Below, piece by piece: positions 44,946-50,914 of a stretch of 64,000 bases of DNA. Source of the DNA: Paenibacillus nuruki (GTDB taxonomy: Bacteria; Bacillota; Bacilli; Paenibacillales; Paenibacillaceae); the NCBI RefSeq assembly GCF_001721045.1, contig NZ_MDER01000027.1, positions 52,252 to 116,251 on the forward strand, read 5' to 3'. Below the pieces are notes generated by a model that was not told where the DNA came from, ran no database searches, and worked only from the letters and a program-made list of their open reading frames with translations. The translations under genes and the position numbers were made by a program. Positions within the stretch are counted from its first letter, which is position 1, and every line of letters begins with the position of its first letter.

Positions 44946-45541
44946 CTAATGCCTCTTTCCTTTTTTCTGAGCCTTCTTTTCCGCTTCTACACGAATAGAA
45001 ATCATTGCATAGATAGCGGCACGTTCGTATAGGGACATCTTCATCAGATCGTGTGGAAGGATGTTGAGTTCGTGGAGGGCGTAGTAGGCAAAGTTTGCTT
45101 CACTATCGCCCTCTTTAATTAGTTTTTTACGTCATTTACCAGTTCGTTCATATCGCGGTTAAAACCGTTCAATTCTTGTACACGTTCACCCAAGGCTGCA
45201 AATTCACCGGGTAATAGCATTTTACGAAGTAATGATTCTGCTCCTAATACACCATATGATTTTTGCAAATCTGAATTTTTAAGATCAGGATAAGTTACAC
45301 TAGCAGCCATCAATTTAGCCATATATTCGTTAGGATCAATTTCGGGTGTATATACTCCATTTTTCCCTTTGACTTTGCGTGTAGCGGCTTTACGACACTC
45401 CTGGTTCTCATCTTCGTTCATACTACGCAATTTCCAAGATACAGCTTTCCCTTCTGCGTCTTTAAATCGTGAAGATACAATAAATTCTTCTACCACGTCA
45501 GATGATACGTTTTGTGCAAAAAATAAGCTTAATTCACTCAT
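44946..45541 (-). CDS. tail assembly chaperone fusion made by -1 frameshift (G-T type)
   Basis: At the end of the 140-residue chaperone frame a slippery heptamer A-AAA-AAC lets ribosomes move back one base and continue for 58 more codons to a TAG at 44948-44946, giving about 198 residues. The added part has LNILPHDLMKMSLYERAAIYAMISIRVE and a basic Lys-rich tail, a pattern typical of the second chaperone ORF in PBSX-type tails. There is no start codon or ribosome site of its own that fits. In lambda the G and GT proteins made this way load the tape measure into the tube. This product is translated from two overlapping frames. Confidence 0.8.
45075..45128 (-). promoter_or_regulatory. programmed -1 ribosomal frameshift signal
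   Basis: In frame GT-A AAA AAC the heptamer AAAAAAC (45128-45122) is a canonical X XXY YYZ slippery site, directly before the TAA stop. An 8-base spacer (TAATTAAA) leads to a stem GAGGGCG (45113-45107) / CGCCCTC (45081-45075), extended by TAGT/ACTA across a one-base bulge. Spacer and stem are in the range known to stimulate -1 shifts. Confidence 0.85.
45119..45541 (-). CDS. xkdN: phage tail assembly chaperone (XkdN-like), short product
   Basis: The 140-residue protein starts MSELSLFFAQNVSSDVVEEF and has VSSRFKDAEGKAVSWKLRSM, NEDENQECRKAATRKVKG and YPDLKNSDLQKSYGV, matching XkdN-type chaperones. It ends LNGFNRDMNELVNDVKN. The start ATG 45541 has AGGAGG 8 bases upstream; the frame to 45640 runs over a hairpin region and is not used. 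This is the abundant form; a -1 shift at its last codons gives the fusion product. It helps assemble the tube around the tape measure. Confidence 0.9.
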   Translation of the reverse strand: MSELSLFFAQNVSSDVVEEFIVSSRFKDAEGKAVSWKLRSMNEDENQECRKAATRKVKGKNGVYTPEIDPNEYMAKLMAASVTYPDLKNSDLQKSYGVLGAESLLRKMLLPGEFAALGERVQELNGFNRDMNELVNDVKN

Positions 45542-45602
45542 GAATAATTCCTCCTGAAAGTTAGGTAATAGTTTAGTTGATTCATAACAGAATATAGAAT
45601 AA

Positions 45603-45657
45603 CCCGATCTTCTTAAGAATAGGATTCCATGAAGAATCATTCATCTAGAAGATCAGG
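45603..45657 (-). terminator. hairpin between tube and chaperone genes, probable attenuator
   Basis: Reading leftward, CCTGATCTTCT (45657-45647) pairs with AAGAAGATCGGG (45614-45603); an inner GATTC/GAATC pairing fills the loop. TTATTCTAT follows, a weak T-rich tail. It sits in the only sizeable gap of the tail operon, after the high-demand sheath and tube genes. Confidence 0.45.
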
Positions 45658-45707
45658 CATCTATTTATATATTATTAATAAGTTGTTATCCGTATTAATT
45701 TAATCAA

Positions 45708-46169
45708 TTATAGAGCAGGCGTACCAAATTTGTTATTAATATCTACACCATCGAACGTAAATGCTACTTCTTCTTCTAGCGCATCTGATTCTGTGTCCAA
45801 CGAAGCCATAATTACGCTATCCAAGTTAACATCACGCAAAGTAATAGTTTGATATCCAATGCTAGATGTAGGATCTTCATTCGTAACTTCAATATCGAAA
45901 TACGTATCCACACCTGTTTTCATATAATCCAACATCATTTGACGGAAACGTGAAGTCATATAAAAAATGGTCATTGTACCTGAACCTGACCATCCTGTAG
46001 CTTTATGCTGTACTCCGCGTCGACCTAATGTTTTCACTTCTGCTTTTTGCTTTTCTACCGTAGCTTCTAATGTTTTGATATAAAACATTTCTTCTACCTG
46101 ATTATTAATAGTAGCAAATGCGCGTCCTTCTTGCCCTGAAATGGTATCTTTTGCTTTTAAGAATGTCAT
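45708..46169 (-). CDS. xkdM: phage tail tube protein (XkdM-like)
   Basis: The 153-residue protein is the right size for the inner tube of a contractile tail. It starts TFLKAKDTISGQEGRAFA and has EEMFYIKTLEATVEKQKAEVKTLGRRGVQHKATG over residues 27-60, SGTMTIFYMTSRFRQMM near 63-79, and ends VAFTFDGVDINNKFG. These are the usual marks of the XkdM/DUF2001 family. It follows the sheath gene with one base between, so both are made in quantity together. Confidence 0.92.
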   Translation of the reverse strand: MTFLKAKDTISGQEGRAFATINNQVEEMFYIKTLEATVEKQKAEVKTLGRRGVQHKATGWSGSGTMTIFYMTSRFRQMMLDYMKTGVDTYFDIEVTNEDPTSSIGYQTITLRDVNLDSVIMASLDTESDALEEEVAFTFDGVDINNKFGTPAL

Positions 46170-46170
46170 C

Positions 46171-47487
46171 TTAAACCACCTTCACTTTCATGTATACTTT
46201 TTCAACGGAATCTACTGGTTGTACATTTAATTCAACAACAATACTATCTACTTCATTGCCAGCAGTCACTGTAATATCAGTTTGGGCATTAAAGTTTTGA
46301 ACTGCACCAATATTTTGCAGATCATCTAGATATGCAATACATTGCGAACGGAAAAGACTACGACCATCGTTATTGTTGTTTACTTTACCAATAAAGTACG
46401 ATTCGAAAATACGCTTCATATCATTACCGATGCTATCCAATACGCGTACAACACGGTTTTTAGCAAAATGACGTGCTTTCTCAGGTGTATAGGATACAAA
46501 GGTATTGATATCCTGCTCAACTACAGCACGATCATTCACAGCCGTAAATACAAATTCACCTTTTTGCAATGCCGCTTCTGTTTCTGAATGTGTCAATTTG
46601 CCGTTTACATCGACAGCATCATCATATGCTGTATAGGTTAAAGAAGAATTGACTGCCGCTCCTGCTGTTGCTCCTGTTACCCATGCTACAGATTTTTTAG
46701 CATCTAGTACTGTTCCATCTGTAAGCACAACACCATTTTTTACGCTAATTACTCCTTCTTGATCGGCATTTGGATAGTTAGCAAGAACAGCTTGTACCTT
46801 TTTACCTTCTGTATTACGTAGACGCTTAATATAAGCAGCATAAACCGATTTAAGGGAAGCTTCATCCGAAATTAAACCAACCGTTTGAAATTCCAATGCT
46901 TCCAGTTCTGCCAAATAAGCAGTATGGTCAGCATTTGTTGCTGCTGCACTTGTACCACCTACCAATGGAGCCCCAGCAGTAGCTGTTAAAGCACCCTCGC
47001 CTGCAAATACAACATAATCATTAGCTACCAGTTCTTTTGCGTTACTTACTGTTTGTTTATCTACACTAGAACCATCTAGCAAAGTACTAACATCGAATAA
47101 AGTCTCATTGTTAATATTTTTTTCGACAGTAATTGTTAATTGATTACCACGAATACCACCATAACGAGCAGTAGCAGTCAATACACCTGCTTTAACTGTT
47201 GATTTTTCTCCATCATTTAGACGATAGACAATCAATTTTTGTGCACGTTTAAGCGCTTCACGAATCAACATCATTTGAGAAGAAGTATAATCATAGCCCA
47301 GTGTTTTTTGAGTATTATCACCTGCTACAATAGTTACCATTTTTTTGGAAGCGCCCCAGTCAAGATTCAAAGCAATACTTGCTGTTCCTCGCTCTCCTAA
47401 AGTACCTGGTAATTGACCCTCTGATACAAAATTAATATAGACACCTGGACGAATTTTATTTTGTGTAGTATATGTTCCACCAGCCAT
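46171..47487 (-). CDS. xkdK: contractile tail sheath protein (XkdK-like)
   Basis: The 438-residue sheath subunit drives contraction. The N-terminus GTYTTQNKIRPGVYINFVSE is the standard opening, followed by GTASIALNLDWGASKKMVTI near 34-53. The C-terminal half has FVSYTPEKARHFAKNRVVRVLD near 328-349 and FRSQCIAYLDDLQNIGAVQNF near 383-403, which form the conserved core that contacts the tube. The presence of a sheath shows that the particle is contractile (R-type), not flexible (F-type). GAGGAGG lies before ATG 47487, inside the end of the small upstream gene. Confidence 0.95.
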   Translation of the reverse strand: MAGGTYTTQNKIRPGVYINFVSEGQLPGTLGERGTASIALNLDWGASKKMVTIVAGDNTQKTLGYDYTSSQMMLIREALKRAQKLIVYRLNDGEKSTVKAGVLTATARYGGIRGNQLTITVEKNINNETLFDVSTLLDGSSVDKQTVSNAKELVANDYVVFAGEGALTATAGAPLVGGTSAAATNADHTAYLAELEALEFQTVGLISDEASLKSVYAAYIKRLRNTEGKKVQAVLANYPNADQEGVISVKNGVVLTDGTVLDAKKSVAWVTGATAGAAVNSSLTYTAYDDAVDVNGKLTHSETEAALQKGEFVFTAVNDRAVVEQDINTFVSYTPEKARHFAKNRVVRVLDSIGNDMKRIFESYFIGKVNNNNDGRSLFRSQCIAYLDDLQNIGAVQNFNAQTDITVTAGNEVDSIVVELNVQPVDSVEKVYMKVKVV

Positions 47488-47655
47488 TTATTTGGCCTCC
47501 TCATTCATAAATTGGTTTAAATGTTCTTTTGCTTGTTCCATCGTATAGGTACTTTCTTCTTCCAAAAGACCTTCTAATACATCTTTTTCTAAACGTGTAA
47601 ACTGACTTGCCTGCATAAATTGTTCTTTTCGATACATGGTAGTTTCTGTTGGCAT
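47488..47655 (-). CDS. small acidic protein in the tail operon, unknown
   Basis: A 55-residue protein (MPTETTMYRKEQFMQASQFT... ending NEEAK). The ATG at 47655 has AAAGGAG upstream and its stop lies directly before the sheath start. The sequence is acidic and helical, with EKDVLEGLLEEESTYTMEQA and KEHLNQFMNEEAK. A small gene of similar size often lies between the tail terminator and sheath genes in PBSX-type clusters. No function is known; coupling to the sheath start suggests a role in sheath synthesis or folding, as a guess. Confidence 0.75.
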   Translation of the reverse strand: MPTETTMYRKEQFMQASQFTRLEKDVLEGLLEEESTYTMEQAKEHLNQFMNEEAK

Positions 47656-47706
47656 AAAAAGTTCTCCTTTATATCTTTATTTAATGAACGATTTCGCTAT
47701 ATTCGC

Positions 47707-48126
47707 TCAGCGTTGTGGTACAGCTCGAAGATGCTGATCTAATTCTCCCATTAATACACCTGGTAATGGTGGTTTAACTGTACGAACAGGATAATTAACT
47801 CTCATACGAGGTATTCCATCATCTGTATCCCAACGGAGCTCACTAGCACGACACAAAGTATCTTCATGTCCAATCGTTTCTAAAGCTTCAAATAAAGATT
47901 CAGTCTGATAATCATGTGATTCGCCTGTCTTAGGAATATAACGAATTTCTAATGTATACATACGTACAAAGCGATCGCTACGCTCTCTAGTAAAATCCAC
48001 AGAGACTAAGCGATATTCAATACGTGGTTGCTCTGTCTCATGCTGATCCGTACGATAGAACGGTACATTAGGAAATTTCGTTGTCAAAGACAGTTGTACT
48101 TGATGGATGACTTCTTGTGCATCCAT
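47707..48126 (-). CDS. phage tail terminator family protein
   Basis: The 139-residue protein is the first gene of the tail operon. It starts MDAQEVIHQVQLSLTTKFPN and continues VPFYRTDQHETEQPRIEYRL, LEIRYIPKTGESHDYQTES and a basic Pro-rich end. Proteins of this type close the head-proximal end of the tail tube. In a headless particle it would cap the tail. AAAGGAGG lies before the ATG. The leader upstream is highly structured. Confidence 0.8.
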   Translation of the reverse strand: MDAQEVIHQVQLSLTTKFPNVPFYRTDQHETEQPRIEYRLVSVDFTRERSDRFVRMYTLEIRYIPKTGESHDYQTESLFEALETIGHEDTLCRASELRWDTDDGIPRMRVNYPVRTVKPPLPGVLMGELDQHLRAVPQR

Positions 48127-48145
48127 AATTCTTTTCCTCCTTTAC

Positions 48146-48316
48146 CGAGAAGGATGCTCACCTCCTTCGGTTATAAACTGTCGGAAATGAAATAAGGAAT
48201 TTTTACACCGCTATTTTAGCTTTATCTATAGTACTGATAACAAGCATGCCGTTTTCCTAGGCAGTGGGTTCTGGAGCATTCATGCTCCTGCGGTGTTCCT
48301 TTTGCTTCATTTCCGA
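48146..48316 (-). ncRNA. candidate structured RNA in the tail operon leader
   Basis: Reading leftward from 48316, TCGGAAATGAA pairs with TTCATTTCCGA (48191-48181), AAGGAA with TTCCTT, and CACCGC with GCGGTG: about 23 pairs closing a 136-base element. Inside are the hairpin GGAGCAT-GA-ATGCTCC and a GCC/GGC-rich segment. After the element comes a second hairpin (48171-48146, CCGA..AGGA / TCCTTCTCGG) that hides a near-perfect AAGGAGGTGA, ahead of the AAAGGAGG used by the tail terminator gene. No Rfam class was recognised. Confidence 0.5.
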
Positions 48317-48532
48317 TAATACAATCTTACCTCGTTTTTCTCCTAATGGAGACGGTGTATCGGACGAAAAAAGGACGGTTAATAGGGGACTTACGGCGGT
48401 AAAAAGAAGAGCCTTTAGATTAGGGCTTGCTCTGCTTGGTTTTTGCGGATAGTAACGACTTTACAAAGGATTTTACGCCTCTGGAAATGCTTTTCTTCTA
48501 TAGAAGATAAAGTCCAACAGATAAGAGAAAAA
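48317..48532. other. non-coding gap, probable late promoter region
   Basis: Transcription of the activator unit ends at 48539-48562 and the tail operon starts before 48316, so the tail promoter should lie here. I found no good SigA hexamers, which fits a promoter that needs the ArpU-like activator. A + strand open frame here is not supported. Confidence 0.45.
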
Positions 48533-48562
48533 CAAAAAAACGCTTGCTCGTAAGCAAACGTT
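48533..48562 (-). terminator. terminator after the regulator unit
   Basis: Leftward stem AACGTTTGCT / AGCAAGCGTT with a short ACG-type loop and one mismatch, then a T7 run. It separates the activator transcript from the tail operon. Confidence 0.85.
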
Positions 48563-48593
48563 TTGGACAATTGATATAGGATTGGACATTTAT

Positions 48594-48749
48594 TCATTTC
48601 GCCAGATCGTCGTCTGTTGATGGATCTACAGTATTGGGAAAAGGTTGGCTGACTACTTTGCGAGAACGTACGATATCGACTGCACAAAGCAATACGGATG
48701 CTGTTGCGACTTTGATCCACCATGCAGGTTTTGATTTTAGACTCATCAT
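48594..48749 (-). CDS. small one-span membrane protein in the regulator unit
   Basis: A 51-residue product starting MMSLKSKPAWWIKVATASVL. ATG 48749 has GAGGCG 8 bases upstream. It shows a hydrophobic helix at about residues 10-25 flanked by basic residues and a polar, acidic tail (TVDPSTDDDLAK), so it should sit in the membrane with one span. It lies 123 bases after the ArpU-like gene and is followed by a terminator. I do not recognise the family. It could be an unrecognised small regulator or lysis helper; no evidence decides. Confidence 0.6.
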   Translation of the reverse strand: MMSLKSKPAWWIKVATASVLLCAVDIVRSRKVVSQPFPNTVDPSTDDDLAK

Positions 48750-48872
48750 TACGCCTCATTTCTATTGATATCTGTCTAACCGTAACATAATACATAAGTT
48801 CTATTCCACTTTAGCATTGGGCTCTTATCTTCATGAACATGATTGAATTAATCTATATCAACGATGTAACGA

Positions 48873-49379
48873 TTAAGAACTATAAGGAACTTCTGTACTT
48901 CGGCGTGTACGACTTTTTTTAGGCATCAATTCATCTAACTTAATCATGCCTGTATCGGCAAGCGCCAATGCCATTTTGTAAAAAGCTTTGGTTCTTACTT
49001 TAACATACGTATCTTTGCTAATCGGTGGATCGAACAGATAGCTGTACACTTTATAATCGAATACATCATCGTGTTTGAGGTATCTTTCTTTTAATAGTAA
49101 TTGTTCACGTTCGCCTAACCGCTCTACAATGGCTTCAATTCGTTCGCAATAGGCACGTCGTGCCGCAGGAGTATCTACATTATAGATAGCTGCATTCGCA
49201 GTTGAATCGCTAGTTACATTGGTTGGTCCATGCATCCGTTCTTGATAAGAAGCGGTCATCGACGTTTCACGCATTTCAAAAGTAATAGTTTTATAAATCC
49301 GATATTTTTCAAATACAGCTTCTACAGCAGTACGTGTTTGACGGCGATCTAATTCAGGCAAAGCAGTAAGTAAATTCAT
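48873..49379 (-). CDS. ArpU-family phage transcriptional activator (Xpf-like role)
   Basis: The 168-residue protein starts at ATG 49379 with AAAGGAG upstream. It begins LLTALPELDRRQTRTAVEAVF and has the sigma-like segment RIEAIVERLGEREQLLLKERYL (about 91-112), VFDYKVYSYLF, and the helix-turn-helix-like SKDTYVKVRTKAFYKMALAL (about 128-147). This matches ArpU-type late regulators, which activate late genes in Firmicute phages; Xpf does so for PBSX. It should turn on the tail operon. Two operator-like sites (49442 and 49476) lie just upstream, so the XRE repressor probably controls it. Confidence 0.85.
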   Translation of the reverse strand: MNLLTALPELDRRQTRTAVEAVFEKYRIYKTITFEMRETSMTASYQERMHGPTNVTSDSTANAAIYNVDTPAARRAYCERIEAIVERLGEREQLLLKERYLKHDDVFDYKVYSYLFDPPISKDTYVKVRTKAFYKMALALADTGMIKLDELMPKKSRTRRSTEVPYSS

Positions 49380-49441
49380 GAGGTAACACTCCTTTAATAG
49401 GGTTAGTATAGATATAAAGTAGAAAGACACTGAAAAGATAC

Positions 49442-49721
49442 AACCAGTTGGCAATAAAAGTGGTTTTCTCTTCATTACCTTTTGGCAATAAATCAAGAAA
49501 TAAAACATCTTTTTCCAATCAATAAACCATTATAAATTCCAATTTATTGATCTTGTTCGTATTTTGTTCGTATTTTATATTTTTACAATAACACACCGGA
49601 GAATATTGGTAAAACCGGAAATAAAGCGATTTTTGCGCAAAAAGGATACATTATCTCGCTTTTTCTTACAAACCCATACCTTTTGGCAAAGAAGTAAAAG
49701 ACAATGTTTACCTAATGGCAA
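49442..49721. promoter_or_regulatory. four operator-like sites for the XRE repressor
   Basis: Four 13-base sites share the pattern (T/A)ACC-N4-GGCAA, a near-dyad: 49442-49454 (AACCAGTTGGCAA), 49476-49488 and 49677-49689 (both TACCTTTTGGCAA), and 49709-49721 (TACCTAATGGCAA). They form two pairs with centre spacing of 34 and 32 bases, about three helix turns. One pair lies before the activator gene, the other before the repressor gene, and the last overlaps the repressor promoter. The 188 bases between pairs hold no supported gene. Confidence 0.7.
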
Positions 49722-49735
49722 TACTAGGGTATATT
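49707..49735 (+). promoter_or_regulatory. promoter of the XRE repressor gene
   Basis: TTTACC (49707-49712), a 17-base spacer and TATATT (49730-49735). The operator at 49709-49721 covers the -35 and part of the spacer, which suggests autoregulation. A leftward promoter can be drawn in the same stretch (TTGCCA at 49721-49716, 17 bases, TTTACT), less certain. Confidence 0.6.
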
Positions 49736-49797
49736 ATAAGTGTTCTTACTTTCATTGAATATTTCGTAAGTGTACCTATAGAAAGGGTGTATTGTCG

Positions 49798-50235
49798 GTG
49801 GATAATCTTTCATTTGGTCTATATTTGAAACAAATACGTGAGCAAAAACACTGGAGTATTAATCAGTTGGCAGAGATCGCCGGCATCAGCACTTCACAAA
49901 TTTCGCGAATCGAAAATGGTAGACGTGGTGTGCCCAAACCGCAAACGATCGAAAAGCTAGCGAAAGCGCTGGCTGTTTCTTATTCCGAAATGATGGATCA
50001 GGCAGGTTACCTGCGCCCTGAAGAAGCAGAGCAAATCCCAGAATGGGCAAGCTCGCGCGATAAACGAGATTTTAAAAAGATGTTAGAGGAAGATGGTGAA
50101 TTAATGTTTGATGGAGTGCCACTGGATGATGAAGATAAGCAACGGATCAAAGATGTATTAACCGGTTTGTTCTGGGAAGCCAAACATATGAATAAACGTA
50201 AACCTCTTTCTTCCGACGATTCTACATCCAAGTAA
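49798..50235 (+). CDS. XRE-family repressor of the tail cluster
   Basis: A 145-residue DNA-binding protein. I choose GTG 49798 (MDNLSFGLYLKQIREQKHWS), with GAAAGGG 10 bases upstream; a TTG six bases earlier is possible. The helix-turn-helix is SINQLAEIAGISTSQISRIE (about residues 20-39) followed by NGRRGVPKPQTIEKLAKAL. The C-terminal half (70-145) is acidic and charged (EEDGELMFDGVPLDDEDK) and is the likely ImmA contact and dimer region. It is followed by an ImmA-type protease gene. By analogy with ImmR-ImmA of ICEBs1, it should hold the cluster silent until damage or a signal triggers cleavage. Confidence 0.9.
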   Translation: MDNLSFGLYLKQIREQKHWSINQLAEIAGISTSQISRIENGRRGVPKPQTIEKLAKALAVSYSEMMDQAGYLRPEEAEQIPEWASSRDKRDFKKMLEEDGELMFDGVPLDDEDKQRIKDVLTGLFWEAKHMNKRKPLSSDDSTSK

Positions 50236-50398
50236 ACACTTTATCTAATGTATAGTAAGCAATTATATCAATAGAAAAAATGCGCTTTTACTGCCAAGCG
50301 CTTCATTGAAAGAAGTTTTGCTTTGCCAAAATCACTTTCTTATCAGACTAGAAGAAGTCGCGCTTATTCGATTAAGCGCTCGGAGGTGGCTTGTAACG

Positions 50399-50812
50399 AT
50401 GGAAGAGAACGCAGCTCATCTGGTCCGCAAATATAAAACGAATTGCCCTTTTGAAATTGCTGAAGCGCTCGGCATACATATTCGCTACATGGATCTTGGT
50501 AAATCCACCAAAGGTTTATACTACAAAAAATTGAGACGACGCTTTATTATTATTAATGAAGGGCTTTCGGATCAATGGCAGCGATTCGTATGTGCACACG
50601 AACTTGGACATGATCGGTTGCATAAAGGCATTAATCGCTTTTTTTTAGAAGAACATTCTTATTTTTGGCCGGGTAAATTAGAAAGACAAGCTAACTATTT
50701 TGCGATTACATTATTGACTGCCGGGCAAGAGCAACGGATCGGAGAAACGACCGAAGCTTTTGCCAAACGAACAGGCATCCCACCAGAGATGTATTATTTT
50801 TTTGACTATTAA
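50399..50812 (+). CDS. ImmA/IrrE family metallo-endopeptidase
   Basis: The 137-residue protein starts at ATG 50399 with GGAGGTGG upstream. The zinc protease motif is VCAHELGHDRLHK (HExxH near residue 69-73), followed by the family's LERQANYFAITLL with the third-ligand helix. In ICEBs1 and related phages such proteins cut the partner XRE repressor to start induction. The gene lies 163 bases after the repressor on the same strand. A small GC hairpin (GCGCTT/AAGCGC near 50283) lies between them. The motif is intact, so it should be active. Confidence 0.9.
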   Translation: MEENAAHLVRKYKTNCPFEIAEALGIHIRYMDLGKSTKGLYYKKLRRRFIIINEGLSDQWQRFVCAHELGHDRLHKGINRFFLEEHSYFWPGKLERQANYFAITLLTAGQEQRIGETTEAFAKRTGIPPEMYYFFDY

Positions 50813-50813
50813 T

Positions 50814-50827
50814 CGAACATACGTTCT
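50814..50827. promoter_or_regulatory. candidate LexA (SOS) box after the immA-like gene
   Basis: CGAACATACGTTCT fits the LexA consensus CGAACRNRYGTTYC except at the last base. It starts two bases after the ImmA stop codon. No gene follows on the + strand before the terminator, so its target is unclear; a weak + strand promoter (TTGACT, 17-base spacer over the box) would make only a very short RNA. Confidence 0.4.
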
Positions 50828-50860
50828 TTTTAGCGCTTTTACGTTTACTTTGTGCCAAAC

Positions 50861-50891
50861 AAAAAGAGTGGTTGCGATAACCACTCTTTTT
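50861..50891. terminator. bidirectional terminator at the right border of the tail cluster
   Basis: Perfect 13-base stem AAAAAGAGTGGTT / AACCACTCTTTTT with loop GCGAT. It serves the XRE-ImmA transcript from the left and the fucosidase gene from the right. Confidence 0.92.
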
Positions 50892-50914
50892 TGTCGTATA
50901 GATTCATTATTAAT

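Larger units (their letters stand above)
33319..50812. mobile_element. PBSX-like contractile tail cluster without head genes (putative R-type tailocin)
   Basis: A continuous phage-type block: lysis genes (33.3-35.4 kb), fibre and baseplate (35.5-42.9 kb), tape measure, chaperone, tube, sheath and terminator (43-48.1 kb), then regulators (48.6-50.8 kb). The order matches the xkd tail genes of B. subtilis PBSX. There is no terminase, portal, protease, capsid, replication or integrase gene, and no att-like flanking repeat was noticed. This composition is that of contractile bacteriocin particles rather than a viable phage. The frames are intact and closely packed, which argues for retained function. 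Confidence 0.85.

Noticed and set aside
48264..48452. + strand frame containing FSPNGDGVSDE, like a gliding-motility C-terminal motif
   Set aside because: No ribosome site, opposite to all tail genes, lies in the structured leader and promoter gap, and the motif stands without its domain.
49564..49758. + strand 64-codon frame between operators and repressor
   Set aside because: It covers the operators and the repressor promoter and has no ribosome site.
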